The position numbers were made by a program, and so were the translations under genes. Positions 8,754-16,632 of a DNA stretch of 27,928 nucleotides are shown one piece after another. Positions within the stretch are counted from its first letter, which is position 1, and every line of letters begins with the position of its first letter. Source of the stretch: JANXQE01 sp035651635 (lineage in GTDB: Bacteria; Verrucomicrobiota; Verrucomicrobiia; Limisphaerales; UBA8199); assembly GCA_035651635.1 (NCBI GenBank), contig DASRFK010000246.1, positions 1-27,928 on the forward strand, written 5' to 3'. The notes below the pieces were generated by a model. It saw nothing but the letters and a program-made list of their open reading frames with translations. It was not told where the DNA came from and ran no database searches.

Positions 8754-9617
8754 TCAAGGGACGCTCAGGTGGGCGCGCATCCACAGCAAATCGATGTTAT
8801 TCGCCGAGATCATCGTAAACTGTTTCTTCGTCCCTTCCTGCCCTGAAGCCTGAGGAGGTTGAAATTCCGCCGTCCGGTAACGATGCATCTCGGCGTGTCC
8901 GTCCGCGAAGGAGAGCGCCCCCGAACCCGCATGATAGGCGGCCGGGAAATTGGGAATCTCGTCCATCTTCAGATATACCAGGAATTCGCCATCGTCGATG
9001 CTGTCGTCCCGTTCGTCAATAAAGACAAAGGCCAGGCTCGGAGATATGCCGGTAATGTCGCTCATTTTATGAAATGATTTGCCATCGAACGCGCCATTAG
9101 GGGTGCCCATGGCGACACTCATGGAAACACTCCGGCACAGCGGGTAGCGGACTCCACCCTCAGCGCAAGTGACGTGACTGGCGGCGCAGCGGTATACCCC
9201 GGCAGCCTTGAGGTATGGGCCAAGCGTGGCCCATTTGCCATCCAGGAACAGGGCGATATTGGTATTGTCGGGTGTGTTGGCGGTAATGGGGTCGAGCCAG
9301 CCGGAGAGCCAGTTCTCATTTTGCACATGTGCCTGCTCATCTTGCCACACATTTTGAGCCACGGAATCATTGTTGTCCTGCGCATACATCAGCCAGGCCA
9401 GTTGTATCTGTTTATAGTTACTCATGCATTGGGCCGCGGTAGCCTTGGCTTTGGCTCTGGTCAGAGCCGGCAGAAGCATAGCGGCCAGGATCGCGATGAT
9501 GGCAATCACGACCAGCAGTTCGATCAAAGTAAAAGCGGACGGAGGGCAGGATTCATTCCGGTATCGCGAGGCGAGGTTGCCTTTCGGGGAGGCGATGGCA
9601 GTATTCACGTGCGGCAA
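8754..9617 (-). CDS. Prepilin-like protein with H-X9-DG motif (type II secretion/pseudopilin family)
   Basis: This is a 287-residue type IV pilin-like protein. The class III signal is clear: SAFTLIELLVVIAIIAILAA, with Phe29 as the expected first mature residue and the conserved Glu33 at +5. The residue before the cleavage site is Ala28 rather than the usual Gly. A prepilin peptidase would cut after it and methylate Phe29. Near the C-terminus, HAGSGALSFADG is the H-X9-DG motif typical of the large pseudopilin-like families of Planctomycetes and Verrucomicrobia. These are membrane-anchored, extracytoplasmic proteins of unknown individual role. The start is uncertain: the longest frame begins at TTG 9617, and a GTG lies two codons further in at 9611-9609. 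An in-frame stop just upstream rules out a longer protein. No other pilus gene is nearby, which is usual for this family. Confidence 0.88.
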   Translation of the reverse strand: MPHVNTAIASPKGNLASRYRNESCPPSAFTLIELLVVIAIIAILAAMLLPALTRAKAKATAAQCMSNYKQIQLAWLMYAQDNNDSVAQNVWQDEQAHVQNENWLSGWLDPITANTPDNTNIALFLDGKWATLGPYLKAAGVYRCAASHVTCAEGGVRYPLCRSVSMSVAMGTPNGAFDGKSFHKMSDITGISPSLAFVFIDERDDSIDDGEFLVYLKMDEIPNFPAAYHAGSGALSFADGHAEMHRYRTAEFQPPQASGQEGTKKQFTMISANNIDLLWMRAHLSVP

Positions 9618-9704
9618 GCTGTTTTTTTACATCCGTCCTGCACTGGGGAACCTGATGCAATATTGATAACATCAGCGCTCCTAAAGGGTAAAGTAAAAAT
9701 AACT

Positions 9705-9871
9705 CCAGCCCAGGGTTGCGCTGGGTTGCGCGTGCATTTTCGCGCAACTCTGGGTTGAAAACGCACCGGCACAGTCAACCTCAAGGTTGCGTCTCAAGCC
9801 CCGGCACAACCCCTTCAGGGTTCGTGGATCTTCTCGGAGGCCAACCCAAGGTAGCCCGGTGCCGGGCAACC
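9705..9871. repeat. Cluster of short AACCC/GGGTT palindromes
   Basis: Short imperfect palindromes follow one another: CAGGGTTGCGCTGGGTTG, CAACCTCAAGGTTG, AACCCCTTCAGGGTT and GCCCGGTGCCGGGC (9854-9867). The last one extends to GGT/ACC ends with one mismatch (9850-9871). Two blocks also share a CCGGCACA...CAACC...GGTT layout, so they look like degenerate copies. The cluster starts two bases after the S53 peptidase stop codon on the minus strand, so the first hairpin could help end that transcript. There is no T-tract and no convincing protein. Confidence 0.5.
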
Positions 9872-9872
9872 C

Positions 9873-12596
9873 CTACGGAGATACCACCACGCGGTAAAAC
9901 TTATGGGGCGCCGCATCGCCTGCATCCGGATCGGTCACGCTCAGTGATTGGCCCGTGCCCAGCGAGGAGCTGCCCAGGTTAAACCACGGCCCATGAGCCA
10001 GATCGGTTGTGGATTGAACCTGATAGTGGACCCCAGCGGCCGCGCGCCAGCTCAGGGTGCAGTTGCTCCCCGATCGTTGGATCGACTGGAAGCCCAGACT
10101 CGGCAGCGGCTTGACGCTGACGTCGTCGACGCCAAACCCGGAGTTGTCATTTTCAGCGGCCAGCTGCAGGGTGGTGGTGCTTTGCGTTGCGGTTACCAGG
10201 AACTGGAGGTTAGTCCAGGGCATGACTCCGGGAGCGTTGACGCTGAATAGAGTGTTGCTGATGGTTGCCGTGGCGTTCCAGTTGACCGCAAAACGCTGGC
10301 CTGTGCCCTTGGTCGGGTTATTGAGCCAGAGCGATACCAAATAACTTTGCCCTGGAACCGTGGCCAAGCTCTGGGACAAAGTTGCCACCTGCGTATCTCC
10401 CAGAAAGGCGCCGTAACTGCCCGAATGCGCCACGTTGTAGCCATTCCCGTTCGCTTCGACCGCATTGTAAACCGTCGAGCCGGTGGACGCGTTATTCAGA
10501 ATCCCGCGGCCGGCCAGGGTCCAGTCGCTGAAATCGCCGGTCTCGAATCCGCCGTTTTGCAGAAGCGATTGCCCAACCCGTAAGGACACGGCGAGGCTCT
10601 GTGATCGATGCGATACCTGGTTTGAGAACAAGAGCGTTCCCGAGTAGCTGCCTTCAGCCAATTCCGCCACCGCCTCGGGAATTTGCACCTGCAAAGCGGC
10701 CCCGGCGTTTGGTGGCAAAGTCCCGCTCGCCGGAGTCAAGCTTAGCCACGCGGGTGCGCTAAGCAGCGACCAATTCAAAGTCGCACTGCTCGAATTCGTC
10801 AGCTCGATCTGGCTGCTATTGACGGTGAACGGACCACCCTGCGCCCCCGCCAGCGTCAACCCCGAGGCTGGAACGATGTTTAATTCGTCCGCGGGACCAG
10901 CCAAGGCGGTAATCAAACCCGCACCAGCCGGGGTTCCCCAGCCGGTGCAAAGGTCGTATCCCGTCACTGCATGAAACGCGTTGGCGCTGCCAGACCAGGT
11001 ATTGTCCCCGCTGGTCACATCATGGAAGACAGCGGAATAATTGGGGCCGGTGGCCAAGGCATAAATCGCAGGATTGATAAATCCGATAGTTGGTTTGCCC
11101 AGAGCGACCGCCTGCTGGTTAATGACCGCAGCCAAACCCGCCCATAAGGGCGCGGCACAACTCGTCCCGCCGAAGGCCCCGTTGCTCCCGTTCCCATATT
11201 GCACGAAAATGTTCTCCGCGACACAGGCCACGTCCGGCGTGTTGCGATAACTCGATGAGCCGCCGGCGGCCGTTAAATTCACGGCGCTTTGCCACGCCGG
11301 AATTGCGTAATGCGAACTGATCCCGCCGCTGCTCCCGACCCCCCCGCCGCGGTTCCACACCGCTTCAGAGCCCCAGGCGCCGCTGCTCGTGTTCAAGGTC
11401 GTCCCGCCTACGACCGTAATGTACGGACAATCCGAAGGCGAATTGGCTGCGCTCGGATCATCAACCGTGCCCGCGGGAAATGCGTCACTGTCGCCCGAAG
11501 CGGAGAAGAAAGACTGCCCTTGCGCGGCCATCTGCTTGAACAGGTTGTCGGTGGTGGTCTTGGGGCCGCCGCCCCAGCCCCACGAACAGCTCAATTGCTT
11601 GATCTCGCTGTGCGAAGCCATGGCGCTGAGAATGTCATTTTGGAAACCGGTGGCCCCTGCTTCAAACAGAACGATCTTCGCCAGACCCGGCGCCATGCTC
11701 ACGGCCATCTCGATATCCAGTGATACTTCCCCATTGCCGCTGTTGGGACCGGTGGTGGGCACGCCGTCGTAGCCGTCCAGCAGGATCGTCTGCAGCGGCA
11801 CTTGAGGCAGGCCCGCTGCCAATTCATATGCCGCTATGTCGGTAGCATAGAACCCGTCGAACTGCACCAGCCCAAGTGTTTGGCCCGCGCCGGTCAGGTT
11901 CACTCCGGGCAGATAAGCGGTCCGCAAATCATTCCCCCGGTACGTGCCGCCTGGGCCGGAACCGGAACGTGGCACTGCGGCGCCGGCGGCGGATTCCATC
12001 CGAACGCTGAGCGGGTGTGGCAAGATGTAATCGTTCAAACCGATCACGTCCACGACCGGAAGGTCAACCACCACAGTGGGCTCGACGTCGGGGGCGTAAA
12101 AGTCCCGAGATTCGGTGGGATGCTTGAAACGGCGCAGCGTTAGATTAAACGCGTGTTGCACATCAGCGACGGAGCCATTGACGTCAAGCACCAGGCGATT
12201 CTGATGGCGCCCCGTGATTTTCAAATGATTGTGTTGGGCGAAAGCGACCACCTGTTCGTACTGGTCGCGGGTCGGCCCAAAGCGCTCGGTAAACTGGTCC
12301 GGAGTCAAGTATTGCCCATATGCTGGGTCTTTCGGGTCATAAACTCGTTTTAGGAAGACTTCCAGTCCGGCTGCGTCTCTCAGAGGCAACCCGATGGCCA
12401 GACTCATGTGGTCGGTGGCGACCATCTTTCCCTTCGGCGCCAATTGCCGGGCAGGGTCGGGCAGGTGGCCTGGCAATGATTTCAGCCCGGCACTCGCTCC
12501 AAAAGCTTGCGTGGCCGCGAGGGCCAGGTAACACAGCGCGGGACAAGCGCGTTTAGACAATGGTTTCTGTACGTGATTCGTTTCTGCTGCCGTCAT
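9873..12596 (-). CDS. Exported S53 (sedolisin/kumamolisin-type) serine-carboxyl peptidase, multidomain
   Basis: This is a 907-residue secreted endopeptidase starting at ATG 12596, with a signal peptide over about residues 1-35. Residues ~40-200 are the pro-kumamolisin activation domain (DPKDPAYGQYLTPDQFTERF), which is removed on maturation. The catalytic domain spans about 225-560. It has the expected E290-x3-D294 pair (GEVSLDIEM), oxyanion D369 (SASGDSD) and nucleophile S479 (GGTSCAAPLWAG). The GYDLCTGWGTP region near its end is the usual calcium-site area. The family is active at acidic pH. Three extra modules follow: an Ig/BACON-like region (about 570-670), a lectin-like segment starting NGGFETGDFSDW (about 676-812), and a terminal module QVQSTTDL..W ... 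FYRVVVSP shared with two other proteins here. The additions suggest binding to polysaccharide or the cell surface. It stands alone on its strand, with no adjacent operon partner. Confidence 0.93.
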   Translation of the reverse strand: MTAAETNHVQKPLSKRACPALCYLALAATQAFGASAGLKSLPGHLPDPARQLAPKGKMVATDHMSLAIGLPLRDAAGLEVFLKRVYDPKDPAYGQYLTPDQFTERFGPTRDQYEQVVAFAQHNHLKITGRHQNRLVLDVNGSVADVQHAFNLTLRRFKHPTESRDFYAPDVEPTVVVDLPVVDVIGLNDYILPHPLSVRMESAAGAAVPRSGSGPGGTYRGNDLRTAYLPGVNLTGAGQTLGLVQFDGFYATDIAAYELAAGLPQVPLQTILLDGYDGVPTTGPNSGNGEVSLDIEMAVSMAPGLAKIVLFEAGATGFQNDILSAMASHSEIKQLSCSWGWGGGPKTTTDNLFKQMAAQGQSFFSASGDSDAFPAGTVDDPSAANSPSDCPYITVVGGTTLNTSSGAWGSEAVWNRGGGVGSSGGISSHYAIPAWQSAVNLTAAGGSSSYRNTPDVACVAENIFVQYGNGSNGAFGGTSCAAPLWAGLAAVINQQAVALGKPTIGFINPAIYALATGPNYSAVFHDVTSGDNTWSGSANAFHAVTGYDLCTGWGTPAGAGLITALAGPADELNIVPASGLTLAGAQGGPFTVNSSQIELTNSSSATLNWSLLSAPAWLSLTPASGTLPPNAGAALQVQIPEAVAELAEGSYSGTLLFSNQVSHRSQSLAVSLRVGQSLLQNGGFETGDFSDWTLAGRGILNNASTGSTVYNAVEANGNGYNVAHSGSYGAFLGDTQVATLSQSLATVPGQSYLVSLWLNNPTKGTGQRFAVNWNATATISNTLFSVNAPGVMPWTNLQFLVTATQSTTTLQLAAENDNSGFGVDDVSVKPLPSLGFQSIQRSGSNCTLSWRAAAGVHYQVQSTTDLAHGPWFNLGSSSLGTGQSLSVTDPDAGDAAPHKFYRVVVSP

Positions 12597-12632
12597 GGTT
12601 AACTAAGTTCATTAAGGAGCAAGCTGCACCAC

Positions 12633-12758
12633 TTAGAGCGTGTTTTAAAAAAACCGGCCAGGCCGCGGGGGCCTGGGTTTGGAGTCCCGCCTTAAGGCGG
12701 TTCGGCGCCGGGCCGCCTAAAGGCGGGACTCTTAACCGAATTCTAAAACACGCTCTTA
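12633..12758. mobile_element. MITE-like element with terminal inverted repeats and TTA flanks
   Basis: A perfect inverted repeat bounds a 120-bp core: GAGCGTGTTTTA at 12636-12647 and its reverse complement at 12744-12755. The trinucleotide TTA lies directly on both sides (12633-12635 and 12756-12758), as a 3-bp target duplication would. Inside is a second, 19-bp inverted repeat with one mismatch (GAGTCCCGCCTTAAGGCGG against CCGCCTAAAGGCGGGACTC), so the whole element can fold into one long hairpin. It encodes nothing. A non-autonomous transposable element is the best explanation; a REP-type hairpin is the alternative. Confidence 0.6.
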
Positions 12759-13326
12759 CGCTTCTTCCACGGCGCTTGCCTTACCCAGACTCAGCTAAAT
12801 GCGGCTGGACAAAAACTTACAATGGGACCTTTTCACCTCCCCAACCGTGGAGCGCTCTTCTGCTCCGGCCGGATATTCTACCACATTCTCCGCATCTGTC
12901 AGGTGGGAAATTGGAAGATTTTGTGAGGGGTCAGTGAGGAGGGGCTGTGGGGCCAGTTCGCACTTTTTCCCGCCTGGAAACCCGGAAAAAGTGTCGCACT
13001 GATAAATCGCCAAACCCCCGCCATCACTGACGGATTATGAGATTTTTCAGAAACTGGCAGGGGGCCCGGCGTTCATATTCGAGGGCTGCCGGCTGCAGCT
13101 GGTTTGCCTGGATCGTACGCTGTCCCGAGCGGGAAAAACTTCTGGCCATGATAAAATTTGTGTAGCCACAGCGCTGATTGTGCTCTAAAAAGAGGTCGCG
13201 CGAGTCGGATTCGGCAGACCCCTCCCTCTCCCTCCCAACTCTGCCAGCGGCTCGCGCATTTATTTTCGTTCTTCGTCCGCGACTCAGCCTCGGGCAGCTT
13301 CAAAATTCCCGGGGCGGCGTGCCGTG
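12759..13326. other. Gene-free interval upstream of the S53 gene
   Basis: This stretch holds short open frames on both strands, none of them convincing: no ribosome-binding site, no domain, and skewed composition. The only structure found is the hairpin at 12961-12993. Most of it may be degenerate repeat sequence. Confidence 0.4.
12961..12993. terminator. Hairpin, possible terminator of the PA14 gene
   Basis: A perfect 10-bp stem (CACTTTTTCC at 12961-12970 and GGAAAAAGTG at 12984-12993) closes a 13-nt loop. It lies about 330 bp downstream of the minus-strand PA14 gene and has no run of T after it, so a terminator role is weakly supported. Confidence 0.25.
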
Positions 13327-15396
13327 TCAGGGTGTCACGCGTGCCCGAAAGTATTTTTGAGCAACGCTTGAGCTGGTATCCACAGGGATCTCCACCTGTC
13401 GGAGAGTGTTGCTGATGGTGGTCAAGGGCTGCCAATCGATAAGGTTGGTTGAACCCTGGATTTGGAATGCCGCACCCCATGGGTTTGTCAGGATAAGAGT
13501 CCATTTACCTGCGGTTGGCCGGGTTGACCAAACCCAGCCGCCCGCGGAGTGCAACCCGTCAGGACCGCCGACGGTCAGAATCGTGCCATCGCATGAAAGA
13601 CTGCCAAAAAACCTCAACTCGGCTTTGTCCGTCGGCAGCGTGCACTGATAAGTGAAAGTTCGCGGGGCTGCATCTGAAAATGGTCCCCACTTGACTTTTC
13701 GACCCCCGATATCCAACTGGCCGCCTTGGGAAATGTTGAAAATGCAGGACCCTGGCGGAACGGATTCTTCGAGAGCAAAAGCGAGGGTCGCGGCACCGGG
13801 ATGCGATTCCAGTTGAACCTCGACTGAGCCGGCCGGCCCCGCCCCCGGGGAAATATGACGGGTCGCCGAGCCGGCTTGCGCCGGAGTTTCGGACTGGGGC
13901 ATTTGTGCTCGCAAAAGAACATTTACCCAACACAACGGCGGGGCGTATGTGGCATCAACCGTGTACTGCTCCCCGCCTCGCCAAAGGGCGGCCGCGCGGG
14001 TAACGTACTCAATGGGAATTACCTCCGGCTCAAGCCGCCAGACGCCTCCGGTGCGCCATGCGGCTGCATAAGCCGTCACCTCGTCCAATTCCATCCGCCA
14101 GTCCGCCGGGCTGCTGTCTGCCGGATGTGGAATGACAACTGACACTTGGTCATCTCCGGTGATCGGAGTGCTGAGTCCATCGGCGGAGGCTTTCCCGCTC
14201 ACATGACCGATGCCTACGAAGCCCACGGGCGGCACGGAGTCGTAGGTTAACGTGCGTGCCTGGTGATCGAAGAAAGGCCCGAACTTCACTTTTCCGGTGA
14301 ACTGGTCGAAGGCGCCATCTTGGCCGATATTGCCGGCCGACCACCCGACGGGTTGTTGCTCCTCGATGGCATAAACACTGACCCCTGACTCAGGCTCCGC
14401 GACGAGGCGCACCGAATTGCGGAGGATGGTGCGGTTTACGAAACTGCCGGGGCCGGGCGGTTTGCTCAAAACCGTGACCAGCACCGGGGTCGTAGTGGTC
14501 GTGCGCCCGGCGCTGTCGCTCGCCGCCGCGGCGATCATGTGTGCGCCAGCCGGAGCGTTACTCCACCCTAGAAGATACAGGTACCGCCTGGAGCCCATCA
14601 CCTCCAAGCCCCTGCCGAGCGGCACATTATCGACGAAGAACTCGACGTTCGTTAAATCTTCAACAGGATGCTGTGCATAGGCGGCGAGAGCGATTCCCGA
14701 ACCCGAATCGAGAACTGTGCCGTTGGTCGGGAAAAAGAGCCGCACTACCGGGGCGTTCTCATCAAAGCCAGGACCCGGTCGGGCCAGGAATTCCGAGCCA
14801 ATGGGCGAACTTCCATTTTCCGGCGCCGGCGCGCCCGGTATTTGCCAGGCCGCTCCGAAATTATCGCCGCCCCATCCTTCCTTGTGAAGTCCCTCGACGA
14901 AATAAAGCTGCCCGGCTTCCAGCCGAATGGGCGACGAGATATTCTCCTGATTTGTCCGGCCTGAAGCCGGCCCCGTCCAGGTTCTTGGGAAAGCCCACTC
15001 GGGCTCGAAAGCAATACGCGTTTTGTGCGCGGCCCAGGGATCTGTACTCAAATAAAGTTCCCCCTGGTCATCCGAGGCTAAATAGAAAACGTACTCGCCC
15101 GACAGCGGTGGCACCAAAAATCCCGTGACCCGCTCGCCGTAATTGTCGCCACTGAGAGAAGGGGTCTCAAAACTATCGACGGAGCCGAGGAAATCAGCCT
15201 CGTCTGGAAACTTCGCGGCCGTGACCAGGTCCTGGATCAGGACCCCTGGTACGTTGGTGTAAAGTTGACGTTCGAGCTGGCCGGGAATGATCCCTGATTG
15301 GTCTTTGCCTTGAGCCGCGCACCAGGAAGCGGCGGCGGACGCCAATCCCAAACACAAAACCGAGCGCACAATTGTCACACGGAAACTTGATTTCAT
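13327..15396 (-). CDS. Exported PA14/Ig-like repeat protein with shared C-terminal module
   Basis: This is a 689-residue secreted protein starting at ATG 15396. The signal peptide covers about residues 1-29 (LCLGLASAAASWCAAQ). Residues ~30-208 look like a PA14 domain (SGEYVFYLASDDQGELYLS, then a LEAGQLYFVEGLHKEGWGGDN-type core), a sugar-binding beta-barrel. Residues ~215-310 are Ig-like (VEFFVDNVPLGRG ... ASDSAGRTT). A ~90-residue unit then occurs twice, near 330-425 and 535-625. Each has a Y/F-A-[IL]-E-E start, a KVK[FW]GPF core, an R-T-[LF]-T-Y strand and an SxDG end. Between them is DWRMELDEVTAYAAAWR, which recalls an EF-hand/dockerin-like segment but lacks a clear calcium loop. The last ~55 residues (FQIQGSTNLIDW ... 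KYFRARVTP) match the ends of the S53 and CARDB proteins. No enzyme motif is seen. A surface carbohydrate-binding or adhesive role is likely. Confidence 0.8.
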   Translation of the reverse strand: MKSSFRVTIVRSVLCLGLASAAASWCAAQGKDQSGIIPGQLERQLYTNVPGVLIQDLVTAAKFPDEADFLGSVDSFETPSLSGDNYGERVTGFLVPPLSGEYVFYLASDDQGELYLSTDPWAAHKTRIAFEPEWAFPRTWTGPASGRTNQENISSPIRLEAGQLYFVEGLHKEGWGGDNFGAAWQIPGAPAPENGSSPIGSEFLARPGPGFDENAPVVRLFFPTNGTVLDSGSGIALAAYAQHPVEDLTNVEFFVDNVPLGRGLEVMGSRRYLYLLGWSNAPAGAHMIAAAASDSAGRTTTTTPVLVTVLSKPPGPGSFVNRTILRNSVRLVAEPESGVSVYAIEEQQPVGWSAGNIGQDGAFDQFTGKVKFGPFFDHQARTLTYDSVPPVGFVGIGHVSGKASADGLSTPITGDDQVSVVIPHPADSSPADWRMELDEVTAYAAAWRTGGVWRLEPEVIPIEYVTRAAALWRGGEQYTVDATYAPPLCWVNVLLRAQMPQSETPAQAGSATRHISPGAGPAGSVEVQLESHPGAATLAFALEESVPPGSCIFNISQGGQLDIGGRKVKWGPFSDAAPRTFTYQCTLPTDKAELRFFGSLSCDGTILTVGGPDGLHSAGGWVWSTRPTAGKWTLILTNPWGAAFQIQGSTNLIDWQPLTTISNTLRQVEIPVDTSSSVAQKYFRARVTP

Positions 15397-15582
15397 AGTT
15401 AGTCAGGAGGTTTCAACGCCAGAATAGGATCAGGTATTTCATCCGAGCATCGCACCAGGCGACTATAATCAGATACGCTGGTGTAAATATGACAATGCAC
15501 CAGTCCTGCTAATTGTCAATGGCTGCGGCGTCTGCGGGTAGACCCCATCTAGGTTGTCGATGCGTTCGGAGTATCATAGAGA

Positions 15583-15774
15583 ATGGCAACGAACAATGAG
15601 GGGCGAGCAAAGGAGAAGACTTCAAATGTCGCCGACGAGCTGGACAGCATCAATTCGCGAACGCGGCGTCGTGGTTCGCAGCGCCTCCGGCGGCGAATGG
15701 AAGCAACCATTGAAGCCAAAACCCAGAAACGCCGCAGACGCGAGGCTCCGGCGTCCTCCGCTTGGAAAAAATAG
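15583..15774 (+). CDS. Possible small basic protein (63 aa), doubtful
   Basis: This is a short ATG frame with GGAG about 10 nt upstream. It encodes a highly charged, helix-prone peptide: an acidic N-terminal half (VADELDSIN) followed by Arg/Lys-rich clusters (RTRRRGSQRLRRRMEA, TQKRRRREA). No family was recognised. The composition would suit nucleic-acid binding. It overlaps other open frames of similar length in a repeat-bearing intergenic region, so it may be spurious. Confidence 0.25.
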   Translation: MATNNEGRAKEKTSNVADELDSINSRTRRRGSQRLRRRMEATIEAKTQKRRRREAPASSAWKK

Positions 15775-15886
15775 GCGCGGTGCGGTAGGCGAACCGCGAA
15801 TGGACGCTAATGAACGCGAATTCAGAGGACGGCTGAGCAGGGCTGAGCCCGTTGCCAACCGTTGCCACAATGCCACAAAATAGCTC

Positions 15887-15915
15887 TTGCCTGGCGTGAG
15901 TGAGCACCCTATATT
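15887..15915 (+). promoter_or_regulatory. Sigma-70-type promoter of rpmI-rplT-pheST
   Basis: TTGCCT (15887-15892, 4/6 match to TTGACA) and TATATT (15910-15915, 5/6 match to TATAAT) are separated by exactly 17 bp. Transcription would begin near 15922, leaving a leader of about 29 nt before rpmI. This is too short for an elaborate ribosomal-protein leader structure. Confidence 0.55.
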
Positions 15916-15950
15916 GCGCGCTCTTTTCCGAAGAAAGCGGAAGCACACAT

Positions 15951-16160
15951 ATGCGACGTCCAAAAGGCATCAAAACGAAGAAAGCGGCAGCCAAGCGCTT
16001 TAAAATCACTGCCAGTGGCAAAGTACTGCGTCTGAGCGCGGGCCGCCGCCATTTGATGCAAACCAAGAATCCTAAGCGCCGCCGAAAACTGCGCGGCAGC
16101 ACCGCTGTCCATTCGACGGACGAGTATCGCATCAAGCAGAACCTTCCGTTCACCCGCTAG
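15951..16160 (+). CDS. rpmI: 50S ribosomal protein L35 (bL35)
   Basis: This is a 69-residue, strongly basic protein. ATG 15951 gives the typical opening KGIKTKKAAAKRFKITASGK; longer in-frame starts upstream add a non-homologous segment. The conserved GKVLRLSAGRRHLM and NPKRRRKLRGS stretches are present. A purine-rich AAGAAAGCGGAAG lies just upstream as a ribosome-binding region. It is the first gene of the block and is followed 23 bp later by rplT. In many bacteria infC precedes it; here it does not. Confidence 0.96.
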   Translation: MRRPKGIKTKKAAAKRFKITASGKVLRLSAGRRHLMQTKNPKRRRKLRGSTAVHSTDEYRIKQNLPFTR

Positions 16161-16183
16161 TCCATTTCTCAACGCTTTGACTT

Positions 16184-16555
16184 ATGCGCGTAACTAACGC
16201 ACCTGCCTCCCGCAAACGACGTACCCGGATGATCCGAGCCGCAAAGGGCTTTCGGATGCGCCGTTCCAAACTGTACCGTTACGCTTCCGATGCGGTCGAT
16301 CACGGGCGGCAGTATGCCTTCCGCGATCGCAAAGCCAAGAAGCGCACTTTTCGCGCGCTGTGGCAGATTCGCATCAACGCCGCCGCGCGTGCCGCCGGGA
16401 CCACCTATAGCCGTTTTATGGAAGGCTTGAAGGCCGCCAAGGTCGCGCTGGATCGCAAGATTCTAGCTGACATTGCGGCAACGGATGCAGCGGCTTTTAC
16501 CGAGTTGGTCAAGATCGCCCAGGATGCTTTAAAGACCAAGGCCGCCAAGGCCTAG
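16184..16555 (+). CDS. rplT: 50S ribosomal protein L20 (bL20)
   Basis: This is a 123-residue protein that binds 23S rRNA early in large-subunit assembly. The family features are clear: the N-terminal arm RKRRTRMIRAAKGFRMRRSK, then YRYASDAVDHGRQYAFRDRKAKKR, FRALWQIRINAAAR and YSRFMEGLKAAKV. It follows rpmI closely and precedes pheS. In other bacteria bL20 represses its own operon by binding the leader mRNA; the short leader here gives no visible target. The C-terminal tail is Ala/Lys-rich. Confidence 0.97.
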   Translation: MRVTNAPASRKRRTRMIRAAKGFRMRRSKLYRYASDAVDHGRQYAFRDRKAKKRTFRALWQIRINAAARAAGTTYSRFMEGLKAAKVALDRKILADIAATDAAAFTELVKIAQDALKTKAAKA

Positions 16556-16589
16556 GCATCGACGCAGCATCCCGTTTCCATTTCCCACG

Positions 16590-16627
16590 ATGGGCGACCG
16601 CGACCGGCTCGCCCATTTTTGCTTTTC
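16590..16627 (+). terminator. Intrinsic terminator or attenuator between rplT and pheS
   Basis: An 8-bp stem (ATGGGCGA at 16590-16597, TCGCCCAT at 16609-16616) with a GC-rich loop that can add a further CCG/CGG pairing is followed directly by TTTTTGCTTTT. The T-tract ends about 6 nt before the pheS ATG. It fits a rho-independent terminator after rplT. It could also be a regulated attenuator, since no room remains for a separate pheS promoter downstream of it. Confidence 0.7.
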
Positions 16628-16632
16628 AACCT

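Larger units (their letters stand above)
15397..15950. other. Divergent intergenic region between the PA14 gene and rpmI
   Basis: This interval must hold the minus-strand promoter of the PA14 gene and the plus-strand promoter of rpmI. A TATAAT at 15464-15469 (+) lacks a matching -35. Positions 15791-15823 carry GAACCGCGAATGGACGCTAA-type sequence, which looks like a degenerate microrepeat (GAACGCGAATGGACGCGAAT pattern). A doubtful small gene (15583-15774) and the rpmI promoter are listed separately. No infC gene is present here. Confidence 0.5.

Noticed and set aside
12799..13002. 67-residue plus-strand frame
   Set aside because: No ribosome-binding site or domain; the frame crosses the hairpin at 12961-12993 and an equally long frame exists on the other strand.
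15464..15469. TATAAT as a plus-strand promoter
   Set aside because: No acceptable -35 element at 16-18 bp spacing and no convincing gene directly downstream.
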